DNA of 64,000 nucleotides from Pseudomonadota bacterium. Its GTDB lineage: Bacteria; Pseudomonadota; Gammaproteobacteria; Burkholderiales; Burkholderiaceae_C. The DNA lies in contig JAIUOW010000020.1 in assembly GCA_020161775.1 (NCBI GenBank), forward strand, positions 34,382 to 98,381, given 5' to 3'. The translations under genes and the position numbers were made by a program. Below are positions 1 through 11,835 of this stretch, in pieces; the first letter of the stretch is position 1, and each line of letters opens with the position of its first letter. The notes beneath the pieces are model-generated. The model ran no database searches. It had not been told where the DNA came from and saw only the letters and a list, made by a program, of their open reading frames with translations.

Positions 1-243
1 GTCAAAGCCATCGGGCGCCTGGCCGATCTTGCGCACCTCGATGGTGATGCAGTGGTTGGACACGCCCCAGCGCCGGAAATGCGACGCGATCAGGCCCTGG
101 TAGTCGGTCTCCAGGCCCTCGCCCTGGCCGTTGACGGGCAGGTAATCGGTGTCTGCGGCGTCTTCAAAGCCGCCGGAATCGCCGCCGCTGCTGCTGCCGG
201 AAAAAAGTTTGCGCAGGTCAAATTTCAAGGCGTTCTGGGGCAC
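1..243 (-). CDS. Hypothetical protein, partial (N-terminal part only)
   Basis: An open frame on the minus strand runs off the left edge of the window. In-frame stops occur just upstream (around 331-340), so the gene begins in this window. The best start I can see is a GTG at 243-241, giving a protein that begins VPQNALKFDLRKLF, followed by a Ser/Gly-rich stretch and an acidic segment. The visible part ends ...EVRKIGQAPDGFD. No clear ribosome binding site precedes the GTG, so the start is uncertain. I do not recognise the family and propose no function. Codon composition is typical of the neighbouring genes, which is why I believe it is real. Confidence 0.5.
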   Translation of the reverse strand, partial: MPQNALKFDLRKLFSGSSSGGDSGGFEDAADTDYLPVNGQGEGLETDYQGLIASHFRRWGVSNHCITIEVRKIGQAPDGFD

Positions 244-392
244 ACCGCCGTGCCCGGGGTTGTCTCTGTCAGGGGGTTTCAGGCAGGGTGCGCACCCTGC
301 GGCGGGTGGCGTGCTTGAACTTTGGCGGTAATTCTAAATGACGCTGTGATGACAAAGGCTGACGGTGAGCTGATTTTTTTCCGGTTCGTCAA

Positions 393-1538
393 TCAGACGG
401 AAGTCTTTTTGCTGCCCAGCTTGCGGTACACCGTGGCCCGGCTGATGCCCAGGCTTTGCGCGGCCTGCATGACGTTGCCGCGCGCGTCCTGCACGGCCTT
501 GCGGATCAGCTCGGTTTCCAGGTCTTTCAGCGGCCGCCGCGCGGCGGATGCACGGGCTGGCGGTGCCTGCCCCGGCGCCTGCGCCAGCGCCGACAGGCGC
601 AGGCCGGACCACAGCGGCACTTCCAGCGGAGCCTCGCGCCCGGCGTTGTCAAACAGGGACTCCCAAGGCATGGCAAACAGCTCGCTGCAATGCGTGGCGC
701 CGCCGGCCTGGGTGGCCAGTTGCGACACCATCTGACGGGCGATCTGGTTGGCGGCGGTGACCCAGCCGTCGGCGTCCAGGCAGACCAGGCCGTCGGCTTC
801 GTCACCCAGCGCCCGCCCAGGCCAGTTCAGCCGCACCAGCAGGCTGTGCGGACGGGCCAGCGCCAGCGCGTTTTCAATGCTGCGGGCCGACTGCGCCACC
901 AGGTGCTTGAGTTCGGGGCGCTCGGCGGTTTCGATGCCGGTCAGGTCCAGCATGCCCACGCAGCGCCCGTCGGGGCCAAACAGCGGCGCGCCCGCGCAGC
1001 TGTACACGCTGGTGTCGTTGAAGAAATGCTCGCCGCGGTGCAGCCACAGCGGTTGCAGTTCGGCCAGCACGGCGCCGATGGCGCTGGTGCCCACGCTGCG
1101 CTCGGACAGGTCCACGCCGATGCGGGTAATCAGCTGCGCACGCCGGTCGCTGCGGTCGATCGGGCCGTTCACGTCCACCACCACGCCCTGGGCGTCGGTC
1201 AGGATGGCGAAATAGCGGGTGTTGGCAATGGCGCGCCCCAGCTTGTCCAGCACTGGCCGGGCGGCGCTGACCAGGGCGTGGCTGGCTTCGGCTGTACGGC
1301 GGCGCGCGGCCTCGGACACCATGTCAAAGGCCAGGCGCTGGTCGGGCCTGCGGCCCGCGGCCAGGCAACGCCGCCAGGAACGCTCGATCCAGGCCCGCTC
1401 GAACCAGGCGTCCACCGCCACGTCGGTCATGGAGCGGCCTTCCTGCATGACGGCCTGGCGGGCCAGTTCGATCTGGCGCAGGCGCAGCTGGTCCGGCTGG
1501 GTGCGGCTGTCCGTGGACGGGGGCAGGGCGGCGTTCAT
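393..1538 (-). CDS. GAF domain / Fis-type HTH transcriptional regulator (AcoR-like, lacking the AAA+ domain)
   Basis: A 381-residue DNA-binding regulator, divergent from the coxSLM operon. The middle (roughly residues 60-210) resembles the GAF sensor region of AcoR/DhaR-type activators ([31 protein letters not shown]). A PAS-like stretch follows, and the C-terminus is a Fis-type helix-turn-helix ([20 protein letters not shown], then [12 protein letters not shown]). The sigma-54-interacting AAA+ ATPase with Walker motifs and a GAFTGA loop, present in classical AcoR, is missing. It therefore probably does not act as a normal enhancer-binding protein. I chose the ATG at 1538 because upstream in-frame sequence overlaps the presumed promoter of coxS. 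From position it is the likely regulator of the cox operon (inference). Confidence 0.85.
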   Translation of the reverse strand: MNAALPPSTDSRTQPDQLRLRQIELARQAVMQEGRSMTDVAVDAWFERAWIERSWRRCLAAGRRPDQRLAFDMVSEAARRRTAEASHALVSAARPVLDKLGRAIANTRYFAILTDAQGVVVDVNGPIDRSDRRAQLITRIGVDLSERSVGTSAIGAVLAELQPLWLHRGEHFFNDTSVYSCAGAPLFGPDGRCVGMLDLTGIETAERPELKHLVAQSARSIENALALARPHSLLVRLNWPGRALGDEADGLVCLDADGWVTAANQIARQMVSQLATQAGGATHCSELFAMPWESLFDNAGREAPLEVPLWSGLRLSALAQAPGQAPPARASAARRPLKDLETELIRKAVQDARGNVMQAAQSLGISRATVYRKLGSKKTSV

Positions 1539-1556
1539 GGCGGGATTGTTGAGCCT

Positions 1557-1647
1557 GCCATTGTTCCATTTTGAGAATTTCGCGTGGGGACTTTTGCAAA
1601 CTAGGGTTTCGCCTAGGTACCCCCCAAAAAGCCGGTTCAACAATGGC
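1557..1647. promoter_or_regulatory. Divergent control region with an inverted repeat
   Basis: The 151 bases between the divergent regulator and coxS hold a perfect 9-base inverted repeat, GCCATTGTT (1557-1565) and AACAATGGC (1639-1647). The flanks (CCTG, then CCTGC) extend the symmetry imperfectly. Between the arms lies an imperfect palindrome around CTAGGGTTTCGCCTAGGT. I see no convincing sigma-70 or sigma-54 hexamers. A role as a binding site for the Fis-type regulator is inference. Confidence 0.3.
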
Positions 1648-1689
1648 CTGCGCCACGTTCATACCAACCCACAGATGGAGACAATTCCC

Positions 1690-2160
<471 letters not shown>

Positions 2161-2171
2161 GGGGAACAAAC

Positions 2172-4544
<2,373 letters not shown>

Positions 4545-4556
4545 GGAGACAACACC

Positions 4557-5348
4557 ATGTACGCATTTACCTTTGAGCGCCCCGCCTCCACGGCCGATGC
4601 CGTCAAGTTGGCGGCCGCGGGTGGCAAGCTGCTGGCGGGCGGCCAGACCCTGCTGGCATCCATGAAGCTGCGCCTGACCAGCGCCGAGCAGGTCGTGGAC
4701 CTGGGCGGCATTGCCGACCTGGCCGGCGTGAAGAAAGACGGCAACAGCGTCGTCATCGGTGCCATGACGCGCCACGCCGACGTGGCCAAAAATGCCGACG
4801 TGAAAGCCGCCATTCCCGCGCTGGCCGATCTGGCCAACGGCATTGGCGACCGCCAGGTGCGTGCCATGGGCACCATCGGCGGCTCGGTGGCCAACAACGA
4901 CCCGTCGGCCTGCTATCCCAGCGCCGTGCTGGCGCTGGGTGCCACTGTGCACACCAACCAGCGCAAGATCGCCGCGGATGACTACTTCCAGGGCATGTTC
5001 ACCACCGCGCTGAAAGACGGCGAGCTGATCACCGCCATCAGCTTTCCCGCGCCCAAGCGCGCGGCCTACATGAAGTTCAAGCAACCCGCGTCGCGGTTTG
5101 CGCTGATCGGCGTGTTCGTGGCGCAGACGGACAGCGGCGTGCGCGTGGCGGTGACCGGCGGCGGCAATGGCGTGTTCTGCCACAAGGGGCTGGAGGATGC
5201 CTTGAGCAAGAGCTTCACGCCCGAGGCTGCAGCGGCCGTCAAGATCGACGCCGGCGAGCTGAGCAGCGACCTGCATGCCAGCGCCGCCTACCGTGCCAAC
5301 CTCATCAGCGTGATGACCCAGCGCGCGGTGGCCAAGGCCCTGGCCTGA
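4557..5348 (+). CDS. coxM: Molybdenum hydroxylase medium subunit, FAD-binding (CoxM)
   Basis: A 263-residue flavoprotein that takes electrons from the small subunit and passes them to an acceptor. The FAD pyrophosphate-binding motifs are visible: AAGGKLLAGGQTLLASMKLR near residues 22-41, and TIGGSVANNDPSACYPSA near residue 104. It ends with a CO-dehydrogenase flavoprotein C-terminal domain. It is slightly shorter than many CoxM proteins (about 270-290) but has all expected blocks. It lies 12 bases after coxL with AGGAG before its ATG, so it is co-transcribed with coxS and coxL. Confidence 0.93.
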   Translation: MYAFTFERPASTADAVKLAAAGGKLLAGGQTLLASMKLRLTSAEQVVDLGGIADLAGVKKDGNSVVIGAMTRHADVAKNADVKAAIPALADLANGIGDRQVRAMGTIGGSVANNDPSACYPSAVLALGATVHTNQRKIAADDYFQGMFTTALKDGELITAISFPAPKRAAYMKFKQPASRFALIGVFVAQTDSGVRVAVTGGGNGVFCHKGLEDALSKSFTPEAAAAVKIDAGELSSDLHASAAYRANLISVMTQRAVAKALA

Positions 5349-5355
5349 GCAATGG

Positions 5356-5449
5356 CTGTCACCCCGGACTCGATCCGGGGTCCATACTTGCGCGACACCC
5401 AACGCTACTTCAACGCACCATGGATCCCGGGTCAAGCCCGGGATGACAG
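5356..5449. repeat. 94-base palindromic repeat element (two self-complementary halves)
   Basis: Bases 5356-5385 and 5420-5449 are inverted copies of each other with 5 mismatches in 30, all transitions. Each half is itself a palindrome: CCCCGGA-ctcga-TCCGGGG and TCCCGGG-tcaag-CCCGGGA. The spacer is 34 bases. This is the layout of a REP/BIME-like mobile palindromic unit. It fills nearly the whole coxM-coxD gap and ends 3 bases before the coxD start codon, so in RNA it could both slow readthrough and mask translation initiation. Confidence 0.8.
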
Positions 5450-5452
5450 TCA

Positions 5453-6355
<903 letters not shown>

Positions 6356-6395
6356 AGATGTTGGCGTTCAGTTTTGCTCGTTGCACCGCGCGGCC

Positions 6396-6632
6396 AAGTC
6401 ACGCCTGGGCGCACACCGGCCTGGGGGCTTCACTGGAACGGTCGCCTGCGGCGACTCCCCTGTGCTGCTCAGGGTTCGGTCGCGCTGCGGAACTCGCTGC
6501 GCGCTGCGCGCTGCGCTCAAACAGCCGCAGCGAGTCAGAGCACGAAGCGCGCTCACGCGCGCCGACACTCACCCTTGCGCTGCTCGGCGTCCCAGAGGCG
6601 CCCCCAGGCCGGTGTGCGCCCAGGCGTGACTT
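6396..6632. repeat. 237-base element with perfect 33-base terminal inverted repeats
   Basis: Bases 6396-6428 and 6600-6632 are perfect inverted copies (33 of 33), containing the core GTGCGCCCAGGCGTGACTT. The 171-base interior has its own symmetry: ACTCGCTGCG is followed by a GCTGCGC-type triplication and then by CGCAGCGAGT. No open frame inside resembles a known transposase. It could be a miniature inverted-repeat element or a large RNA hairpin. It lies in the 469-base gap between coxD and coxE, which carries no gene I can support. Confidence 0.8.
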
Positions 6633-6676
6633 TGCTGAGGTCGTGTTGGCGCGCCGCCGACGGCATACCCGTACTC

Positions 6677-6797
6677 GCTTCGCGGCAGGCGGGCCCGGCG
6701 GGGGCGATCTCTGCGGTGCCGAGCATCGCAGCGGAGTTTTCGCGCAGCGAAAACCACCGCAGTGTGAGCCCCCGCCGGGCACCGCCTGCCGCGAAGC
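6677..6797. repeat. Nested three-tier palindrome before coxE
   Basis: An outer stem joins 6677-6705 to 6768-6797 (GCTTCGCGGCAGGCGG... against its complement, with one inserted base). Inside it, CTGCGGTG (6711-6718) pairs with CACCGCAG (6755-6762). Inside that, GTTTTCGC (6736-6743) pairs with GCGAAAAC (6747-6754) around a 3-base loop. The sequence is symmetrical enough to fold in either DNA strand or RNA. It ends 27 bases before the coxE start. Confidence 0.75.
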
Positions 6798-6824
6798 CGC
6801 GAGAGAAACACAGCGACAACAGCT

Positions 6825-8021
6825 ATGCAACTAGGCGACTCTCGCACAGGAAAACTGGCCGCCAACATCGCCGGCTTCGGCAGGGCCCTGCGCAGGGCCG
6901 GCGTGCGGACGGACAGCGCGCGGATTGCGCTCGCGCAGGAAGCGGCGCTGCTGGTGGGCGTGGACAGCAAGCCCGACCTGGGCGCCGCCATGGAGGCCGT
7001 GATGGTCAGCCGCGAACAGGACCGCCTGGTGTTTCGCGAGCTGTTTGACGTTTACTTCCGCAACCCCGAAGTGGCCAACAAGCTGCTGTCGCAGCTGCTG
7101 CCCAGCGCCGAGGGCAAGGCCGAGCCCAGCAAACGCCGCCCGCGCGTGCGCGAGGCGCTGCAGCCGCAAAAGGCCTACGGCCAACAGGCCGCCCCCAAGA
7201 AGGAAGACCAGAAGCTTGAGTTTGACGCCGCCATGACGGCCAGCGATCTGCAGCGCCTGAAGCATGCCGACTTCAGCGCCCTGAGCGCCAGCGAATACCA
7301 CCTGGTCGAGCGGCTGGCGCGCGACGTGGCACTGCCACTGCCGCAGGTACGGTCGCGCCGGCTTCAACCGGGCGCGCGTGGCCATCGCATGCACTGGCCG
7401 GGCTTGATGCGCCGGGCCGCGCGCACCGGCGGCGAAATCCTGCAACTGCGCCGCCTGCAGCGCCAGCGCCAGCCACTGCCTTTGCTGGTGCTGGTGGATG
7501 TGTCGGGCTCGATGGAACGCTATGCGCGGCTGCTGCTGGCGTTTTTGCATGCGGCCACGCGCAACGCCAATGGCCACCGCGCGCAGCGCGACGTGTTTGC
7601 CTTCGGCACGCACCTGACCGACCTGACGCCGGCCTTCCGGCTGGCCGATACCGACGCCATGCTGGCGGCGGCCAGCGCGCTGATCGACGACTTTGCCGGT
7701 GGCACCCGTTTGGGCGAATCGCTGGCCACGTTGCGCCAGCAGCACGCGCGCCGGCTGGTGGGCCGGCGCACGCTGGTGCTGGTGATCAGCGACGGGCTGG
7801 ACACCGGCGAGCCCGCTGCACTGGATGCCGAGCTGGCCTGGCTGCGCCGGCGTTGCCGCCGCCTGCTGTGGCTCAATCCACTGCTGCGCTTTGACGGCTA
7901 TTCACCGTTGGCGCGCGGGGCGGCCGTGCTGCACCGCCATGCCCATGGCATGCTGGCGGTGCACAACATCACCAGGCTTGAGGAACTGGCGGGCAGTCTG
8001 GCCGCTCTGATGAAAAACTGA
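6825..8021 (+). CDS. coxE: VWA-domain protein (CoxE family)
   Basis: A 398-residue protein with a von Willebrand A domain in the C-terminal half. The metal-ion-dependent adhesion site motif DVSGSM begins at Asp225, and VISDGLDTGE lies near residue 325. The N-terminal half is basic and polar, as in CoxE proteins. CoxE is the usual partner of the MoxR ATPase CoxD in assembling the active site of CODH-like hydroxylases. The ATG at 6825 has only a weak purine stretch (GAGAGAAA) upstream. The gene follows a long palindromic region that could partly uncouple it from coxSLMD. It probably continues into coxG, 16 bases downstream. Confidence 0.88.
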   Translation: MQLGDSRTGKLAANIAGFGRALRRAGVRTDSARIALAQEAALLVGVDSKPDLGAAMEAVMVSREQDRLVFRELFDVYFRNPEVANKLLSQLLPSAEGKAEPSKRRPRVREALQPQKAYGQQAAPKKEDQKLEFDAAMTASDLQRLKHADFSALSASEYHLVERLARDVALPLPQVRSRRLQPGARGHRMHWPGLMRRAARTGGEILQLRRLQRQRQPLPLLVLVDVSGSMERYARLLLAFLHAATRNANGHRAQRDVFAFGTHLTDLTPAFRLADTDAMLAAASALIDDFAGGTRLGESLATLRQQHARRLVGRRTLVLVISDGLDTGEPAALDAELAWLRRRCRRLLWLNPLLRFDGYSPLARGAAVLHRHAHGMLAVHNITRLEELAGSLAALMKN

Positions 8022-8037
8022 CAGAAAGAACAACACC

Positions 8038-8619
8038 ATGGAAATGCAAGGAAGCCGCGCGCTGGCCATCACCCAGCAACAAGCCTGGGACGCGCTGAAC
8101 AATCCCGATGTGCTCAAGGTCTGCATCCCCGGCTGCGACAAGGTTGAGCCCACGGGCGACAACCAGTACGCCGTGGGCGTGGCCGTGAAGATCGGCCCGG
8201 TGTCGGCCAAGTTCAACGGCAAGATCACGCTGTCGGACATCAACCCGCCCAACAGCTACACCATCACCTTTGACGGGCAGGGTGGCGCGGCCGGCTTTGG
8301 CAAGGGCAATTCGCAGGTCAGGCTGTCGCCGCCCGAAGAAGGCCAGGGCTGCGTGCTCAGCTACAGCGTGCATGCCTCGGTGGGGGGCAAGATCGCACAG
8401 ATGGGCCAGCGCCTGATTGACGGTGTGGCCAAGTCCATGGCCGAGGATTTCTTCAAGCGGTTTGACGAAGAGATGCAGCGCCAGCACCCGGGCGCCTATG
8501 CCGCGGCAGCGCCTGCCCCCGCAGCGGCACCCGGACCTGGCACAGGCGGCGGCGTCCCGGCCTGGGCCTGGGTGGCCGGCGCCGTGGTGGTGCTGGCTGC
8601 CATCTGGCTGTTGCGCTGA
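8038..8619 (+). CDS. coxG: CoxG family SRPBCC protein with C-terminal membrane anchor
   Basis: A 193-residue protein. The first ~150 residues match the carbon monoxide dehydrogenase subunit G (CoxG, SRPBCC fold) family: MEMQGSRALAITQQQAWDALNNPDVL at the start is typical, and a GGAAGFGKGNS segment follows. An Ala/Pro-rich linker (about 157-175) leads to a single hydrophobic C-terminal helix (WAWVAGAVVVLAAIWLL) ending in Arg. CoxG is reported to anchor or recruit the hydroxylase to the membrane. The gene lies between coxE and the xdhC homologue, with short gaps on both sides. Confidence 0.9.
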   Translation: MEMQGSRALAITQQQAWDALNNPDVLKVCIPGCDKVEPTGDNQYAVGVAVKIGPVSAKFNGKITLSDINPPNSYTITFDGQGGAAGFGKGNSQVRLSPPEEGQGCVLSYSVHASVGGKIAQMGQRLIDGVAKSMAEDFFKRFDEEMQRQHPGAYAAAAPAPAAAPGPGTGGGVPAWAWVAGAVVVLAAIWLLR

Positions 8620-8653
8620 CTGTTGCGCTGACCCCTGCACGAAAGGAGCCGCC

Positions 8654-9724
8654 ATGGAAAACCTGGACGTCATGGTGCTGCGCACGCTGCGCGACTGGCG
8701 CGCAGCCGGTCAGCGCGCGCTGCTGGCCACGGTGGTGCGCACCTGGGGCAGCTCGCCCCGGCCCATCGGCTCGATCATGGCGCTCAGCGAGACGGGCGCT
8801 GTCGTGGGGTCGGTCTCGGGGGGCTGCATTGAAGACGACCTGATCTACCGCTTCACGCAAGCCTATTCAGGCCAGGGCGAGGACAGGCACATCCCCAGCG
8901 GCGCGCCGGGCTTTGTGAAGTACGGCATCAGCGCCGACGAAGCCCACCGCTTTGGCCTGCCCTGCGGCGGCACGCTGGAGCTGCTGCTGGAATACGACCC
9001 CGACGCGGCCCAGCTGGCGGCGCTGGTGATGGCACTGGAAGATGGCCAGCTCATGCAGCGAACGGTGCGGCTGGCCGATGGCGCGGTCACGCTGGCACAG
9101 GCGTCTGCGCCTGAAGAGCTGACCGTGTCTGACACAGCACTGGTCAATACCTTTGGCCCGGAATACCGCATGCTGCTGATCGGCGCGGGGCAGCTCACCG
9201 AATACCTGGCCACCATGGCGCTGTTCAGTGGCTTTGCGGTGACGGTGTGCGACCCGCGCGAGGAATACCGCGGCGCCTGGAGCGTGGCCGGTGCCAAGGT
9301 GGTGGCCGACATGCCCGACGACGTGGTGGCCGCCTTCAAACCCGACCGGCGCAGCTGCGTGGTGGCGTTGACACACGACCCCAAGCTGGACGACCTGGCG
9401 CTGCTGGAGGCGCTGAAGACCGACGCGTTCTACGTGGGCGCGATTGGCAGCCGCCGCAACAACGACGCCCGCCATGCCCGAATGGCCGAGCACTTTGACC
9501 AGACCGAGCAGGACCTCAAGCGCCTGCGCGGGCCCATTGGCATCTACATCGGCAGCAAGACCCCACCCGAAATCGCGGTGAGCGTCATGGCCGAAATCCT
9601 GGCGGTGAAAAACGGCGTGACCCTGCCACGCGACATGGACGTGGCCCAGGCCAAGAACGACCGCGCCGTGCCGGCCAACGACCCTGGTGCGCTGGTGTGC
9701 GGCGTGCCGCGCACGCAGCGTTGA
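8654..9724 (+). CDS. xdhC: XdhC/CoxF-family molybdenum cofactor insertion or sulfuration protein
   Basis: A 356-residue XdhC/CoxI family protein. Members bind molybdopterin cofactor and deliver the sulfurated form to the large hydroxylase subunit. The N-terminal XdhC domain shows VRTWGSSPRPIGS and GSVSGGCIE (residues ~27-60). The C-terminal Rossmann-like domain shows IGAGQLTEYLATMA and VGAIGSRRNN, then IGIYIGSKTPPEIAVS. The ATG at 8654 is preceded by AAAGGAG. It is the last gene of the cox operon and ends 6 bases before the convergent gene at 9731-10147. Confidence 0.9.
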   Translation: MENLDVMVLRTLRDWRAAGQRALLATVVRTWGSSPRPIGSIMALSETGAVVGSVSGGCIEDDLIYRFTQAYSGQGEDRHIPSGAPGFVKYGISADEAHRFGLPCGGTLELLLEYDPDAAQLAALVMALEDGQLMQRTVRLADGAVTLAQASAPEELTVSDTALVNTFGPEYRMLLIGAGQLTEYLATMALFSGFAVTVCDPREEYRGAWSVAGAKVVADMPDDVVAAFKPDRRSCVVALTHDPKLDDLALLEALKTDAFYVGAIGSRRNNDARHARMAEHFDQTEQDLKRLRGPIGIYIGSKTPPEIAVSVMAEILAVKNGVTLPRDMDVAQAKNDRAVPANDPGALVCGVPRTQR

Positions 9725-9730
9725 GGCCTG

Positions 9731-10147
9731 TCAGGCGCAGGCCGCCTTGATGATGCGCTGCGTCGGGTTGGGCTCCACGTCCAGGAACAGCATGGGACGC
9801 GGGTTGTCGCGGGAATAAGTGGAGGTCTGGTGCGGCGGGCCTTTCCACAGGGGCTGGTTGTAGAAGGTCAGCGACAGGTAGTGCGCCTTGCCATCGGTGC
9901 AGTTGAACAGCACCGTGGCGTAGTAAGACCGGTAGGGCACGCCGTCCCAGCTGGTGCGCGGGGCGGACCGGCTCACGCGCACGCCCAGTGTTCGTTCCGC
10001 GCCATGGATGTCCAGCGGTGCCGGGTCCACTTCAATGGTGTTCAGGCTGGGGTCGGCCCGGTCGCCCAGCACGGTGAACCAGTTGGGCGGGGTCTGCGCC
10101 AGCGCCTGGGTGCACCCCAGGCACAGCAGGAACAACACTGTCTTCAC
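9731..10147 (-). CDS. Small secreted protein, possibly surface-adhesin-E-like
   Basis: A 138-residue protein with a cleavable signal peptide (MKTVLFLLCLGCTQALAQ). The mature part (WFTVLGDRADPSLNTIEVD, later YYATVLFNCTDGKAHYLSL) resembles small betaproteobacterial exported proteins of the surface-adhesin E type, but the similarity is by eye only. It starts with GTG directly at the stop of crcB (TGAGTG), with GGAGG inside the crcB end, so translation is probably coupled. It is the last gene of the leftward TRAP/crcB transcription unit. Function unknown. Confidence 0.65.
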   Translation of the reverse strand: MKTVLFLLCLGCTQALAQTPPNWFTVLGDRADPSLNTIEVDPAPLDIHGAERTLGVRVSRSAPRTSWDGVPYRSYYATVLFNCTDGKAHYLSLTFYNQPLWKGPPHQTSTYSRDNPRPMLFLDVEPNPTQRIIKAACA

Positions 10148-10534
10148 TCAACCTCCGCGCAGGGCCAGCAGGTACCCTGCGGACCGCATGCCGGCCACAG
10201 TCAATACCAGGGAGCCCGCGAAGTGTAGCAACGCAGTGCCCATGGCCAGCAGGTAGCGTTGCTGCATCAGCATGCCCACCACCTCGGCGCTGAACGTCGA
10301 AAACGTGGTGAGTGCGCCCAGGAACCCGGTGACCAGCGCCAGGCGCCACACCGGGTCGATCTGGGGCAGGGCGTGGAAGATGGCAACACAGATGCCGACC
10401 AGATAACCGCCGACGAGGTTGGCCGCCAGCGTACCCCAGGGGATCAACGCCCCAGGGTTCAGCCACAGCGAGAGACCCCAGCGGCCGAGTGCGCCCACGC
10501 AGGCGCCGACGCAGATGGCCAATACGCTCAACAT
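10148..10534 (-). CDS. crcB: Fluoride exporter CrcB/Fluc
   Basis: A 128-residue membrane protein with four hydrophobic helices, the usual size for Fluc channels, which let fluoride leave the cytoplasm as dual-topology dimers. The signature GFLGALTTFSTFSAE (near residues 69-83) carries the Thr/Phe residues of the pore, and WGTLAANLVGGYLVG holds the conserved Asn. Its ATG shares one base with the TGA stop of the upstream TRAP permease gene (TGATG). No fluoride riboswitch is visible upstream, so expression here seems tied to the transporter genes. Confidence 0.92.
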   Translation of the reverse strand: MLSVLAICVGACVGALGRWGLSLWLNPGALIPWGTLAANLVGGYLVGICVAIFHALPQIDPVWRLALVTGFLGALTTFSTFSAEVVGMLMQQRYLLAMGTALLHFAGSLVLTVAGMRSAGYLLALRGG

Positions 10535-11835
10535 CACTTCATCATCTGCTGGGGCAACCAGGTCACGATGCCGGGGAATATGTAGATCAGCAGCACGCCT
10601 ACGCACATCAGCAGGAACATGGGGACGGTGACCTTGGCGATCCAGGTCAGCTCGCGCCCGGTCATGCCTTGCAGCACGAACAGGTTGAAGCCCACGGGTG
10701 GTGTGATCTGCGCCATCTCGACCACCAGCACGATGAAGATGCCGAACCAGATCGGGTCAATGCCGGCCTTCGCCACCGTGGGCATGATCACGCCCATGGT
10801 CAGCACCACCATGGAAATGCCGTCCAGGAAGCAGCCCAGGATGATGAAGAACACCGCCAGCGCCGCAATCAGCTGGCCTTGCGTGAGGCCCAGCGACGCG
10901 ATCCATTCCGCCAGGTGGCGTGGCAGCCCGATGTAGCCCATGCTTAGCGTCAGGAACGCCGCCCCGGCCAGGATCAGCGCGATCATGCAGTACAGGCGCG
11001 TGGCGCCCATGAGCGAGTCCTTGAATGACTGCCAGCTGAGCGAGCCCTGTACCCCCGAGATGATGAGCGAACCCACCACGCCCACCGCGGCAGCCTCGGT
11101 GGCCGTGGCGATGCCGGTGTAGATGGAGCCCAGCACGGCGGAGATCAGCAGCACCACCGGGATCAGGCTGCGCGACTCAGCCAGCTTCTGCATGAAGCTC
11201 AGCGTTTTGTCCGCGGCCGGTATCTTGCCGGGATTGACCAGGGCCCAAGCCGCGATGTAGCCCGAGAACAGCAGTGCCAGCATCAGCCCTGGCAACACGC
11301 CTGCAATGAACAGCCGGGCGATCGACACTTCCGCCGTCACGCCGTACACGATCATGATGATGGATGGCGGGATGAGCAGGCCCAGGGTGCTGGCGCCGGC
11401 CAGCGTGCCGACGATCATGTGCTCCGGGTAGCCGCGCCGGCTGAGCTCGGGCAGCGTCATCTTGCCGATGGTGGCGCAGGTGGCAGCGCTGGAGCCCGAC
11501 ACGGCCGCAAAGATGGTGCAGCCCGCCACGTTGGTATGCAGCAGCCGCCCAGGCAGGCTTTGCATCCACGGCGCCAGGCCCTTGAACATGTCGTTGCTCA
11601 GCCGGGTGCGAAACAGGATTTCGCCCATCCACACAAACAGCGGCAACGCCGTGAGCGTCCAGCTGGAGGCCGAGCCCCAGATGGTCACGGCCATGGCATC
11701 GCCCGCCGGGCGCGAACTGAACAGCTGCATGCCGATCCAGGCCACGCCCGACAGCGTGAGCCCGATCCACACGCCGCTGCCCAGGATCAGGAACAGGGAC
11801 AGGACCAGCAGGCCCGTGATGGCGAGGTCACTCAT
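10534..11835 (-). CDS. dctM: TRAP transporter large permease subunit (DctM)
   Basis: A 433-residue, about 12-helix membrane protein that moves an organic anion with sodium in tripartite ATP-independent periplasmic transporters. It has the family blocks GSSAATCATIGKMTLPEL, LGLLIPPSIIMIVYG and MAQITPPVGFNLFVLQG. It is closely similar to the DctM at 17561-18859 along its whole length. Its start overlaps the end of dctQ by 8 bases. The solute is probably an acidic amino acid or related acid, judged only from the neighbouring genes. Confidence 0.93.
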   Translation of the reverse strand: MSDLAITGLLVLSLFLILGSGVWIGLTLSGVAWIGMQLFSSRPAGDAMAVTIWGSASSWTLTALPLFVWMGEILFRTRLSNDMFKGLAPWMQSLPGRLLHTNVAGCTIFAAVSGSSAATCATIGKMTLPELSRRGYPEHMIVGTLAGASTLGLLIPPSIIMIVYGVTAEVSIARLFIAGVLPGLMLALLFSGYIAAWALVNPGKIPAADKTLSFMQKLAESRSLIPVVLLISAVLGSIYTGIATATEAAAVGVVGSLIISGVQGSLSWQSFKDSLMGATRLYCMIALILAGAAFLTLSMGYIGLPRHLAEWIASLGLTQGQLIAALAVFFIILGCFLDGISMVVLTMGVIMPTVAKAGIDPIWFGIFIVLVVEMAQITPPVGFNLFVLQGMTGRELTWIAKVTVPMFLLMCVGVLLIYIFPGIVTWLPQQMMK

